Shown here piece after piece: positions 51,881-61,476 of a stretch of DNA of 64,000 bases. This DNA is from DATKBT01 sp035546295 (GTDB taxonomy: Bacteria > Acidobacteriota > Thermoanaerobaculia > Multivoradales > Multivoraceae): NCBI GenBank assembly GCA_035546295.1, contig DATKBT010000031.1, forward strand, positions 1-64,000, read 5' to 3'. The stretch's first letter is position 1; each line of letters starts with the position of its first letter. The position numbers and the translations under genes are program-made. The notes under the pieces were generated by a model, which made no database searches, had not been told where the DNA came from, and saw nothing but the letters and a program-made list of their open reading frames with translations.

Positions 51881-52246
51881 CTGGAAGCAAGACTGAGACA
51901 GCTCCTCGAAGAGCTGAGCGAGAGACTGGGCGAAGCCATCGCGGAGTCCCCCGAAGTCGGGGAGAAGCTGGACGAGGTTCGTTCAGCCGGCTACTCCGTC
52001 TACCTGCTCCTGGACTGCAAGCGGCGGATCGAGAAGGCCCGGCGTGCGCTTCCTGCTGCGGGTCCCGGCGACGCGGACGGTCTCGCGGCTCCGCCTCCTT
52101 CGGTCGAACCGGGGGTCTTCCGGATCAACGCCAGCGACCTCTCCTTCCTCCGTTCACTGGGCATCGATCCCACGCGCCGTCTCCGCCGCCGCCCGCCCCG
52201 GCCCTCGCCCGACGGGCCCGAGGGAGACTCTGCGCGATGCCCGTGA
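51881..52246 (+). CDS. Small helical protein with probable CTG start, upstream of rlmN
   Basis: 121 aa, found only by reading the frame without requiring ATG, GTG or TTG, none of which occurs in frame between the promoter and the body of the gene. CTG 51881 follows GGAG with 7-nt spacing. The product begins EARLRQLLEELSERLGEAI, has GYSVYLLLDCKRRIEKARRAL, a Pro-rich linker, then VFRINASDLSFLRSLGIDP and a basic tail. The codon pattern is coherent, with GC-rich third positions. It overlaps rlmN by 10 nt. No function known. CTG 51893 is an alternative start. Confidence 0.65.
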   Translation: MEARLRQLLEELSERLGEAIAESPEVGEKLDEVRSAGYSVYLLLDCKRRIEKARRALPAAGPGDADGLAAPPPSVEPGVFRINASDLSFLRSLGIDPTRRLRRRPPRPSPDGPEGDSARCP

Positions 52247-53304
52247 ACCTCATCGGCCATCCCCTCGAGCGTCTACGCGCCGAGCTCGGGCCGGCGGTCG
52301 ATCGTCCGTATCGCGTGGATCAGATCTTCGCCGCCGTGCATCATCGTGCGGCCGCCGGGCTCGCCGCGATCACTGATCTGCCGGTCTCCCTCAGGGAACG
52401 GCTCGAGGAGCGCTACACGCTCGCCAGGCCCGAGCTGAAGCGCGTTCAGAGCTCGGACGACGGCACCTCGAAGTACCTGTTCGAGCTCGAGGACGGCGCC
52501 GGCATCGAAGCGGTGAGCATCCCCGACGGCAACCGGCGGACGCTGTGCCTGTCGAGCCAGGCGGGGTGTGCCCTCGCCTGCCGCTTCTGCGTCACCGGCT
52601 ACTGGGGGGCCGGCCGCGACCTGACCTCCGCCGAGATCGTCGGCCAGGTGATGGCGATTCGCGAGCGCGAGGTCATCGACTGCGCCCGACTCAACCTCGT
52701 GTACATGGGAATGGGGGAGCCGCTGCTCAACCTCGATGCAGTGCGGGACTCCCTCGAGGTCTTGAGCGAGAGCGTCGCCTGGCGACGGATCACGGTGTCG
52801 ACGGCCGGAGTTGTCCCCGGGATCGACGAGATGGCGCGCTGGCAGCAGCGACCGAATCTCGCCGTCTCTCTCCACGCGACCGACGACGAACGGCGAAGCG
52901 CGCTGATGCCCATCAACCGCAAGTACCCGCTCGACGAGCTGTTCGCGGCTCTCGCCGCCTATCCCGCCAGCCGCCACCGCCCGCTCACCTTCGAGTACAC
53001 GCTGATCCGTGGCTTCAACGACGAGGTCGGCGACATGCGGCAGCTGGTGAGGAGGATCGCGGGCTTGAGGGCGAAGGTGAACCTGATCCCGCTCAACCCC
53101 GATCCGGTCCTCGGCGACCTCGAGCCGCCCGACTGGGAGACGGTGGCGCGACTCCAGCGCGAGCTGGTCGAGCGGGGGGTTCCCTGCAGCGTGAGGAGAC
53201 CGCGCGGCGACGACGTCCAGGCGGCGTGTGGACAGCTGCGCGCTTTCGCCCGAAAGCCGCGGGGGTTCGCGGGCTCCCCTCGCCCGCTCGCGGCGACGCG
53301 TTGA
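52237..53304 (+). CDS. rlmN: 23S rRNA/tRNA adenine-C2 methyltransferase RlmN
   Basis: 355 aa radical-SAM enzyme. The [4Fe-4S] cysteines are Cys111, Cys115 and Cys118 (CALACRFC); also GMGEPLLN, VSLHATDDERR, FEYTLIRGFNDE and a late Cys in VPCSVRRPRGDD, the methyl-carrying position. ATG 52237 lies inside the end of the preceding small gene, which implies coupling. Confidence 0.95.
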   Translation: MPVNLIGHPLERLRAELGPAVDRPYRVDQIFAAVHHRAAAGLAAITDLPVSLRERLEERYTLARPELKRVQSSDDGTSKYLFELEDGAGIEAVSIPDGNRRTLCLSSQAGCALACRFCVTGYWGAGRDLTSAEIVGQVMAIREREVIDCARLNLVYMGMGEPLLNLDAVRDSLEVLSESVAWRRITVSTAGVVPGIDEMARWQQRPNLAVSLHATDDERRSALMPINRKYPLDELFAALAAYPASRHRPLTFEYTLIRGFNDEVGDMRQLVRRIAGLRAKVNLIPLNPDPVLGDLEPPDWETVARLQRELVERGVPCSVRRPRGDDVQAACGQLRAFARKPRGFAGSPRPLAATR

Positions 53305-53338
53305 GGCGTTTCGCGCGGGCGAGCTGCGGAGCGGCCGC

Positions 53339-54052
53339 TCACGGAATGCCGCCCGAGCGCCGGGGGTTTCGCGGGTCCTCGCGCCAGACGAGCGAGTAGT
53401 TGCGCCGGCCGGCCGGTCCGTGGCGCCGATAGCTCCACAGTCGCTCTCGTTCGCACGCCGTGCAGCGGGCGACGATCCGGATGTCGAGCACTCCGCGGTC
53501 CTCGAGCTGGGCCTTTGCCGCGCCTGCCAGGTCGAGATGAGGACGTGGCACGAGGTCGATGCGGGCTCTGCCGGCCGAGGCGGCGGCGACGGCGTGAGCG
53601 ACCTCCTCGCTGACCTGGTAGCAGCAGGCTCCGATCGCGGGGCCGATCCACGCGGTGAGGGATCCGGCCGGGTCGGGGAGCCCGTCGAGCGTGGCGTCGA
53701 GGACGCCCGCCGCCAGACCCCGCCAGCCGGCATGCGCGGCTGCGATCACGGTCGGTCCAGCGAGCAGGACCGGCACACAGTCGGCCGTGTAGGTCGCGAG
53801 CGCCAGCCCGCGCTCGCGGCTCCACAGCGCGTCCGCCTCCGCGCGGCAGCCTGCTGCCGCCTCGATGCAACGAGAGGAATGGACCTGCCGGTTCTCGGCG
53901 CCTCGTCGCGGCGGGCGGGCCGCGACGCCGCGCAGGAGCTGCAGCGTCGCCTCGAGGCCCTCCCGGGCGCCGGCGCGCCGGCCCAGGAAGGCCACGCGGA
54001 CGTCTGAGCGGCGATCGAAGATCGCGAGCGGTGGGAGCGGGTCGTCGAGCAT
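53339..54052 (-). CDS. pgeF: Peptidoglycan editing factor PgeF (YfiH family)
   Basis: 237 aa. Formerly called a laccase-like or polyphenol oxidase protein. The metal-binding residues lie in NRQVHSS, TADCVPVLL and AAAHAGWRG, with IGPAIGACCYQVSEEV following. Family members remove wrongly incorporated L-Ser from UDP-MurNAc, and some have purine nucleoside phosphorylase/deaminase activity. It converges with rlmN, with a 34-nt gap. Confidence 0.9.
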   Translation of the reverse strand: MLDDPLPPLAIFDRRSDVRVAFLGRRAGAREGLEATLQLLRGVAARPPRRGAENRQVHSSRCIEAAAGCRAEADALWSRERGLALATYTADCVPVLLAGPTVIAAAHAGWRGLAAGVLDATLDGLPDPAGSLTAWIGPAIGACCYQVSEEVAHAVAAASAGRARIDLVPRPHLDLAGAAKAQLEDRGVLDIRIVARCTACERERLWSYRRHGPAGRRNYSLVWREDPRNPRRSGGIP

Positions 54053-54171
54053 GATCGGGCCGGGGAGCGGAGCAGACCGCGGGCGGGAGCGGAAGAGGGC
54101 GCAAGGAGCGTTCGAGACGGGACCCTATCCTCACCGACCCGCGGGCAGCACCGGAGCGCGGTGCGTGCCGG

Positions 54172-54177
54172 TACACT
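54172..54177 (+). promoter_or_regulatory. -10 element of gatB
   Basis: TACACT, about 49 nt before the gatB ATG. No clear -35. Confidence 0.3.
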
Positions 54178-54225
54178 CTGGCGACCGAGCCGCTCCCCGG
54201 CAGATACGTACGACAAGAGATAGCG

Positions 54226-55686
<1,461 letters not shown>

Positions 55687-55702
55687 GTCGGAGAGGCCGC
55701 CA

Positions 55703-56656
55703 GTGATCCGCTTCTACGGGGTCCGGAAGCAGTACGGAGCCGGCCGCCTCGCGCTCGACGACGTTTCCTTCGAGGTGGAGGGCGGGGAGTTCGTGTTCCT
55801 GTCGGGCTCGAGCGGGGCCGGCAAGTCCACGCTCCTGCGGCTGATCTACCGCGAGGAGCTGCCGACCAGCGGTCAGATCCTGGTGGCAGGACGCAACGTC
55901 GCGACGATGCCCGAGAAGAAGATCCCGTTCCTGCGGCGCTCGATCGGCATCGTGTTCCAGGACTTCCGGCTGATCGCACGCAAGACGGTGTTCGAGAACG
56001 TCGCCTACCTGCCACGGATCCTGGGGGAGCCGCCGGCGCGCCAGCAGGAGCTGGCTCTCGAGGCGCTGGGCCGCGTCGGCCTCGGCCACCGGTTGAAGTC
56101 CTTCCCGCGCGAGCTCTCTGGCGGCGAGCAGCAGCGGGTGGCGGTGGCTCGTGCGCTGATCCGCAGCCCGAAGCTGCTGCTCGCCGACGAGCCCACGGGA
56201 AACCTGGATCCGGAGCTCTCGATCGAGATCCTCCGCATGTTCGCCGAGATCCAGGCGCGAGGCACCACCGTGTTCATCGCCACCCACGACCGGTCTCTCA
56301 TCGAGCGGATCGGTGGCCGGATCCTGACCCTCCAGAAGGGACGGCTGGTCGGCGACGAGATCCTGGTGGGCACCGATGAGGGCCGCTCGAGGCCGCCGGC
56401 GAAGCGGCTGGGCGCGGAGCAGCCGCTCGCGACGGATGCCGACGACGATGCCGAGGAGGTGCGCGCGGAGTCGGTCACCGGCGCCGTCGCGACCTCGGGG
56501 ACCACCGGGAGCGACTCCGCGGCGATGGACGCCTCGACGCCCGAGGCACCGCTCGTCGCGCCTGTCGTTGCGCCCTCGGGCGTGGGGGCGGAGCGGGACG
56601 TCCTCGGCGGGCCGGGTGCTGACGAGCCGGCCGCGGTCGCGGAGGAGAGCGAGTGA
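55703..56656 (+). CDS. ftsE: Cell-division ATP-binding protein FtsE with acidic C-terminal extension
   Basis: 317 aa. ABC ATPase of FtsEX, which activates periplasmic wall hydrolases. Walker A GSSGAGKSTLL, signature LSGGEQQRVAVARAL, Walker B LLADEPTGNLD and the His-switch IATHD are complete within the first ~220 residues. The last ~95 residues are an Ala/Glu/Pro low-complexity tail not found in typical FtsE. GTG start. Overlaps ftsX by GTGA. Confidence 0.94.
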   Translation: MIRFYGVRKQYGAGRLALDDVSFEVEGGEFVFLSGSSGAGKSTLLRLIYREELPTSGQILVAGRNVATMPEKKIPFLRRSIGIVFQDFRLIARKTVFENVAYLPRILGEPPARQQELALEALGRVGLGHRLKSFPRELSGGEQQRVAVARALIRSPKLLLADEPTGNLDPELSIEILRMFAEIQARGTTVFIATHDRSLIERIGGRILTLQKGRLVGDEILVGTDEGRSRPPAKRLGAEQPLATDADDDAEEVRAESVTGAVATSGTTGSDSAAMDASTPEAPLVAPVVAPSGVGAERDVLGGPGADEPAAVAEESE

Positions 56657-57570
56657 CGCTCCTCCAGGCCCTCGCCTACTTCCTGCAGGAGGCCGCCACC
56701 AATCTCTGGCGGAGCTGGAAGGCGAGCCTGCTCGCAGTCGCGACGATCGCGCTCAGCCTGTTCGTCGGCGGCTTCTTCCTGCTGACGACCGGCAGTCTGC
56801 AGTCGAGGATCGAGAGGTGGCGGAGCGAGTTCAAGGTGGTCGTCTACCTGAGCCCGGGAATCGAGGCCGCCGCCGTTTCGCCGGATCTGCTGGCTGCGGT
56901 CGCGGACCCGCCGTGGGTGGCCGAGGTCGCGTTGGTGGATGCCGAGGCGGCGCTGATCCGCTTTCGCCAGGGATTTCCATCTCTCGCCGATGCCCTGATG
57001 GAGGAGAACCCGTTTCACGTCTCCCTCGAGGCTCGCCTGGCCGATCGCACGATCCCTGCCGCCGAGCTCGAAGCGTGGGCGAGCGCCCTCGAGCGGCGCG
57101 ACGAGGTCCAGCTGGTCGACGACGATCGGGAGTGGCTCGACCAGCTTCGCCGCGTGCTCGGCGTGGTGCGCTGGATGGGGCTGGCGGTCGGGCTCGGTCT
57201 GCTGGTCGCGGCCGCGTTCACGACCGCGTCGGTGGTGCGGCTCAGCGCGCTCCTCCACCTCGAGGAGATCAGCGTGCTGCGCCTGGTGGGCGCCACCGAG
57301 TTCTTCATCCGCGGGCCCTTCTACGTGGAGGGCCTGCTGCAGGGACTGATCGGCGGGAGCCTGGCGGTCTGCTCGCTGTTCGTCGCCGAAGTGGCGCTGC
57401 GCGCCGAAGCCGCCGGCTCGATCTGGGGAGTCCTCCTGTTCTCGAGATTCCTCGGGGTCGCGGAGCTCTCGCTGCTGCTGGTGGTCGGCGCGCTGGCCGG
57501 AGTGGCCGGGGCCATGCTGTCGCTGCGGCGAGAGCGTCTCGAGCCGCCCGAGGACGCGCAGCCGAGCTGA
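56653..57570 (+). CDS. ftsX: Cell-division permease FtsX
   Basis: 305 aa. N-terminal cytoplasmic part, membrane helix (~27-50), periplasmic loop (~50-170) that would contact amidase activators, then three further helices (about 175-200, 225-250, 265-285). GTG start overlaps the ftsE stop. No C-terminal domain of its own. FtsEX would control the wall hydrolases encoded elsewhere, such as the amidase at 461. Confidence 0.92.
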   Translation: MTLLQALAYFLQEAATNLWRSWKASLLAVATIALSLFVGGFFLLTTGSLQSRIERWRSEFKVVVYLSPGIEAAAVSPDLLAAVADPPWVAEVALVDAEAALIRFRQGFPSLADALMEENPFHVSLEARLADRTIPAAELEAWASALERRDEVQLVDDDREWLDQLRRVLGVVRWMGLAVGLGLLVAAAFTTASVVRLSALLHLEEISVLRLVGATEFFIRGPFYVEGLLQGLIGGSLAVCSLFVAEVALRAEAAGSIWGVLLFSRFLGVAELSLLLVVGALAGVAGAMLSLRRERLEPPEDAQPS

Positions 57571-57650
57571 CGCCTGCCTGCGCCCTGCGGCCGCTCGGCG
57601 AGAGGATCGAGCCGCCGGGCCGCGTCGGCGACCCCCGTCTTCCCATCCCA

Positions 57651-57681
57651 TGAACGAGAAAGCCCCCGGCGAACCGGGGGC
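57651..57681 (-). terminator. Intrinsic terminator after the TPR gene
   Basis: On the minus strand an 8-bp perfect stem GCCCCCGG/CCGGGGGC with a TTCG tetraloop (57681-57662) is followed by TTTCTCGTT. It is placed just after the TPR gene stop (57714). The stem could also stop ftsX transcription, but no T-run follows it on the plus strand. Confidence 0.8.
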
Positions 57682-57713
57682 CTCGTCGCGTCGGAAACGG
57701 ATCCCGTCGGCGG

Positions 57714-58859
57714 TCAGAAGGGGGGCGGCTCCTCGAGCTCCTTGAGCTCGGCCTCGAGCGCCTGCTTCTGGCGCTTGAGCTCCTCCACCATCTCGTTGTG
57801 CTCCTCGACCGACTGGTTGTACTCCTCGGTCTCCTTGTTCTGCTGGACTCGCGCGACGGAGGTCGAGTCGCCGGCCTGCTGGTAATGCTTGATCGCCTGG
57901 TCGTACATCTTCTGCTTCTCGTAGACGAAGCCCAGCGCCGAGTAGACGCTCTTGCGATCCTGGGGAGTCGAGACCATGCCCGCGGCCTTCTCGAGCGGGA
58001 CGATGGCGGCGGCAAACCGGTCGAGCTGAGTCTCAGCCTGGCCGAGGTAGAGCAGAGGCAGCCAGTCGCCGGGCTTCTGGGCGGCGGCCTTCTTCAGCGT
58101 CGGCACCGCGTCCGCGTACTTCTTGGCGCCGAGCTGGACCTCGCCGAGCAGCAGCAGCGAGTCGTAGGAATTCTCGACCTGGACCAGCTTCTGCGCCGAT
58201 GCGATCGCCTTGTTGTAGGCCGCGGTCTTCGGGGCGCCCCGGCTGCTGCGCGCCAGCTGCTTGAGCGCGTTGACGTGGGTCCGCCGGATCTTCGCGTCGT
58301 TCGGAGCGAGCTGGGTCGCCTTGTCGAGCGCGCTGATCCCGCTCGCGAGCTCGCCCGCGTTGATCGCGGCGGCCCCGTAGGCGGCCCAGGCCGCACCGGT
58401 GTTCTGAGACTGAGCCAACTTCTCGAGAGCGGCGACCCCCGAGCCGCCGCACTCGGCCTTGGCCCGGAGCTGGAACAGGGCAGGCCGGTTGGCGTCCGTC
58501 AGCGCGCTCTCGGAGATCCCGCCGAGCACGCCGCAGGCGTCGCGGGTCTTGCCGCCGAGCAGGAGAGCCTGGCCGAGGGCGAGCTGGATCTGGGCGTCAC
58601 CGCCCTTGAGCTCGTCCGCCTTCTGCAGGTGGGTGGCGGCCGGGCCGTACTGCTTGGTGCGCAGGAGCGCCTGGCCCAGCATCTGGTGGCCCTGGTAGGC
58701 ATCGGGCACCTTCTCGACGTACTTCTGGAACGAGGTCACGGCCTCGGAGAACTTCCCGGCCTGGAACGCGACGACGCCCGCGTCCCAGTCGGCGTCGGCG
58801 AGGGCGACGCCTGCGCACAGGAGCAACAGCAATGGAGTGATGAACAGTGTCTTGCGCAT
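57714..58859 (-). CDS. Exported TPR protein
   Basis: 381 aa. Signal peptide 1-21 (GVALADA). Seven or more TPR-like helical pairs (WDAGVVAFQAGKFSEAVTSFQKYV; ALLRTKQYGPAATHLQKADEL; LGQAETQLDRFAAAIVPLEKA; YSALGFVYEKQKMYDQAIKHY). The C-terminal ~45 residues are a coiled coil with Glu/Lys. Periplasmic. Last gene of the minus-strand TonB operon, ending at a terminator. Confidence 0.85.
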   Translation of the reverse strand: MRKTLFITPLLLLLCAGVALADADWDAGVVAFQAGKFSEAVTSFQKYVEKVPDAYQGHQMLGQALLRTKQYGPAATHLQKADELKGGDAQIQLALGQALLLGGKTRDACGVLGGISESALTDANRPALFQLRAKAECGGSGVAALEKLAQSQNTGAAWAAYGAAAINAGELASGISALDKATQLAPNDAKIRRTHVNALKQLARSSRGAPKTAAYNKAIASAQKLVQVENSYDSLLLLGEVQLGAKKYADAVPTLKKAAAQKPGDWLPLLYLGQAETQLDRFAAAIVPLEKAAGMVSTPQDRKSVYSALGFVYEKQKMYDQAIKHYQQAGDSTSVARVQQNKETEEYNQSVEEHNEMVEELKRQKQALEAELKELEEPPPF

Positions 58860-58922
58860 GGGGACAGGTCCTCCTCTGTCATGCAGGTACGATAAGGGCT
58901 CGGCGGCCGCCGCTTATTCCGG

Positions 58923-59747
58923 TCAGTTCGGGGACCCCTCGAGCAGGTTGCGGAGCCGATGCGAGAAGCTCGCCCCGACCTCCACGCCTCGGGTCGAAGA
59001 GACCGCGCGCAGGGACGAGCGAGCCAGCTCCATCACGCCGTCCAGCGGACGCCCCGATTCCACCAACCGGCTCCCGACCTCGAGCGCGCTGTCGACCGAG
59101 CGTCCGTGCTCGGACCCGATCTGCTCCCGGGCCAACACCTCGATCTCGCGCAGGATACCCTCCGCCGTCGCGGAGTCGAGCCCCCGCAGACGCTCGGGCA
59201 GGGGATCGAACAGGTCGTCGACCAGGTCCATGATCCCGGACGTGAGCAGGCCGTAGATGTGCTTGCAGGTCTCGAACGGGCTCTGCCCGACGGCGAGAGC
59301 GATCTCCTCGATCGAGCGCCTGCCGTCGACCCGGCAAACGATCGCCCACTCGGGGGGGGTGAAGGAGACCGAGGTCGAGACGCCACGGTCGAGGAAGATC
59401 GGAACGTGCCCGGTCGATGGAATGCGCTTGGAGAGGATCTTCCACTCGTCCATCCGTCGCGCGGCTTCCATCAACAGGTTGGTGTTCGACTTGTCGATCG
59501 AGAGAGCGGGGCTGTGCGCGTCGCCGCTGAACGAGAACTCACCGTCGGTCCAGGTTGCGAGCTCGTAGAAGGCCTCCTCGCCGCGCAGCCGGCTGGTCTC
59601 GGCGTGGACGATCTGGCCCTCGCGCAGAAAGATCTGCCCGCGGCGGCCGCCGCGGGTCAGCTCGAAGACACCCGTCTTCCCGGAGACCGAGACGAGCTGG
59701 ATGATGTCCGGGAGGGGCAGATCGGCGAGCGATCCCTGGAAGGCCAA
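58923..59747 (-). CDS. DUF4388 (PatA-like) cytoplasmic protein
   Basis: 274 aa. N-terminal DUF4388 (~1-95: MAFQGSLADLPLPDIIQLVSVSGKTGVFEL, IFLREGQIVHAETSRLRGEEAFYEL) and a winged-helix-like middle segment (VDGRRSIEEIALAVGQSPFETCKHIYGLLTSG). Common in Myxococcota and Acidobacteriota, often linked to signalling and motility. Its position in the TonB operon is a possible link between polarity signalling and envelope energy. Confidence 0.83.
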   Translation of the reverse strand: MAFQGSLADLPLPDIIQLVSVSGKTGVFELTRGGRRGQIFLREGQIVHAETSRLRGEEAFYELATWTDGEFSFSGDAHSPALSIDKSNTNLLMEAARRMDEWKILSKRIPSTGHVPIFLDRGVSTSVSFTPPEWAIVCRVDGRRSIEEIALAVGQSPFETCKHIYGLLTSGIMDLVDDLFDPLPERLRGLDSATAEGILREIEVLAREQIGSEHGRSVDSALEVGSRLVESGRPLDGVMELARSSLRAVSSTRGVEVGASFSHRLRNLLEGSPN

Positions 59748-59760
59748 GCTGGCCGGTCCC

Positions 59761-60462
59761 CTACTGCAGCTGGAAGTTCACCGTCAGATTGAAGTATACC
59801 GCCACCGGCTTTCCGTTGAGGGTCGCCGGCTTGAACCTCCACTGCTTGACCGCGGCCTCGGCGGCCTCGCTCAGGCCCATCGGAAGGCCCTTCAGGATCG
59901 AGACGTTGGTCACGTTGCCCTGCTCGTCGATGATGGCCTGCACGATGACGACGCCCTGGATGCGCGCCTTGCGGGCAATCTCGGTGTAGACCGGCGGCGG
60001 CGACGAGATCTTCTCGGGCTTGACGACGTCTCCGGTGACGTAGATCGGCCCGTCCGGCTCCGGCTCGGGAGGCGCCTCGGGAATGCCGATGACCAGATCG
60101 TCGACCACCGGAATCTCGAAGTCCTCGGGCTCCTCGATGCGGATCGGCTCGGGCTCGTCGGGGGTCGGATCCGGGATCGGGACCTTCTTCGTCTTCTGCT
60201 TCGGGAGCTGCTTCTCCTGCTGCGGCGGAGGCGGCTTGAAGCGCACCTGCTGGACGACATAGACCTTGGGCTTGGGCGCCTCCGCCCGGGTCTCCGAGTA
60301 GAGGCTCGGCAGCTTCACGATGAGCAGTCCGATATGGAAGATCACGGCGATGGCGATCGCCCACCGGAGAGTGCGGTTGTCCTCCTGCTCCTCGTAGATG
60401 TAGGTCTCGAGGCGCTCCTCGGAGGCCGTCTTGGCGACGCTTTCGAGTTTCTCAGGGCTCAT
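59761..60462 (-). CDS. TonB-family energy transducer
   Basis: 233 aa. Cytoplasmic tail (1-33), membrane helix (~34-50, AIAIAVIFHIGLLIV), Pro/Glu/Lys periplasmic linker (~60-150), and a TonB C-terminal domain (~155-233: YTEIARKARIQGVVIVQAIIDEQGNVTNVSILKGLP ... AVKQWRFKPATLNGKPV). Transmits the proton-motive energy from ExbBD to outer-membrane receptors. Confidence 0.92.
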   Translation of the reverse strand: MSPEKLESVAKTASEERLETYIYEEQEDNRTLRWAIAIAVIFHIGLLIVKLPSLYSETRAEAPKPKVYVVQQVRFKPPPPQQEKQLPKQKTKKVPIPDPTPDEPEPIRIEEPEDFEIPVVDDLVIGIPEAPPEPEPDGPIYVTGDVVKPEKISSPPPVYTEIARKARIQGVVIVQAIIDEQGNVTNVSILKGLPMGLSEAAEAAVKQWRFKPATLNGKPVAVYFNLTVNFQLQ

Positions 60463-60523
60463 CGTTCTCCCCCGGTTCGGTTTGGCGCGGGTCGACTTTC
60501 TCGGTGTCGATCGGGGCGGATCC

Positions 60524-60961
60524 TCAGTACCAGAAGCTCTCGATCTCTCGCTGGGTGGGAATGGAGATGCGGATCTCCTCCTCGAATCCCTTGTCCTGCG
60601 CCTGCCTCAGCTCGTCGAGCACGATGACCATGTACTTGTAGGGCGATGCAGGATCCGGACGGATGATCACGGGTTTCTTGGGATTCACCTCGAGCTTCGG
60701 CTTCAGGTAGTTGAGGACCTCGGAGAGCGACATCGGAGTCTGGTCGACGAGCAGCTCGCCGCTCGGCTGGATCTCGATCAGCACCGAGTCCTCCTTCTCG
60801 ATCACGGGCGGAGAGTCGTCCTCCTCGGGGAGGGCGAAGTCGAGGCCGCGGGTGGCCGCGAAGGTGGTGGTGACCATGAAGTAGATGATCAGGAGGAAGG
60901 CGATGTCCGCCATCGAGGAGGTCGGGATCTCGTCGTCGACGGGTTCGCGGTCGATCTTCAT
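60524..60961 (-). CDS. ExbD/TolR-family biopolymer transport protein (second copy)
   Basis: 145 aa. Single membrane helix with the proton-carrying Asp in MADIAFLLIIYFMVTTT, then a periplasmic domain. It ends near the TonB gene with a 61-nt gap. Divergent from its neighbour copy, mostly in the periplasmic part. Confidence 0.9.
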   Translation of the reverse strand: MKIDREPVDDEIPTSSMADIAFLLIIYFMVTTTFAATRGLDFALPEEDDSPPVIEKEDSVLIEIQPSGELLVDQTPMSLSEVLNYLKPKLEVNPKKPVIIRPDPASPYKYMVIVLDELRQAQDKGFEEEIRISIPTQREIESFWY

Positions 60962-60989
60962 GGTGATGTCTCCTGGTGTGCGATCGGGC

Positions 60990-61427
60990 TCAGCCGCCGG
61001 CCATGTCGTCGACGGTGCGCTCGTTGGACAGCAGATAGATGACGCGCACCTTGGCTCGCTTGAGCGCGTCGACGATCTGGTCGACGTCTCGGTAGGGAAC
61101 GTTCTCGTCGGCCTTTAGGACGAACTCCTTGTTGGGGTCGGTGGCGATGACGCCGACCGCGAACGAGAAGACGTCCTCCGAGCCGGCCACCGAAGCCGAC
61201 AGCTCCTCGCCGCTCGAGACCTTGATGCGGCCAGACTCGTCGAGCGATACGTAGGCGGCCTTCTTGGGGATCTCGACGCGAATGGAGGTCTTCGGCAGGA
61301 CCACCTGGGTCTTGTCGACCTCGAAGGTGATCGTCAGCATGAAGAAGATGATCAGGAGGAAGGCGATGTCCGCCATGGAGGCTGTGGGGATCGTTCCTTC
61401 CGCCGTTCTGCTTTCGGGGAGCTTCAT
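60990..61427 (-). CDS. ExbD/TolR-family biopolymer transport protein (first copy)
   Basis: 145 aa. Helix with MADIAFLLIIFFMLTITFEVDKTQ and a periplasmic domain (ADENVPYRDVDQIVDALKRAKVRVIYLL) typical of ExbD. Start MKLPESRTAEG; longer ORF forms run through low-complexity DNA. Two ExbD genes in tandem suggest a hetero-oligomeric channel. Confidence 0.91.
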   Translation of the reverse strand: MKLPESRTAEGTIPTASMADIAFLLIIFFMLTITFEVDKTQVVLPKTSIRVEIPKKAAYVSLDESGRIKVSSGEELSASVAGSEDVFSFAVGVIATDPNKEFVLKADENVPYRDVDQIVDALKRAKVRVIYLLSNERTVDDMAGG

Positions 61428-61476
61428 CTCTTGCCTTTCCTCGTTTCCGCCTCGAGTCTCGGCACCACGCTCGAGT

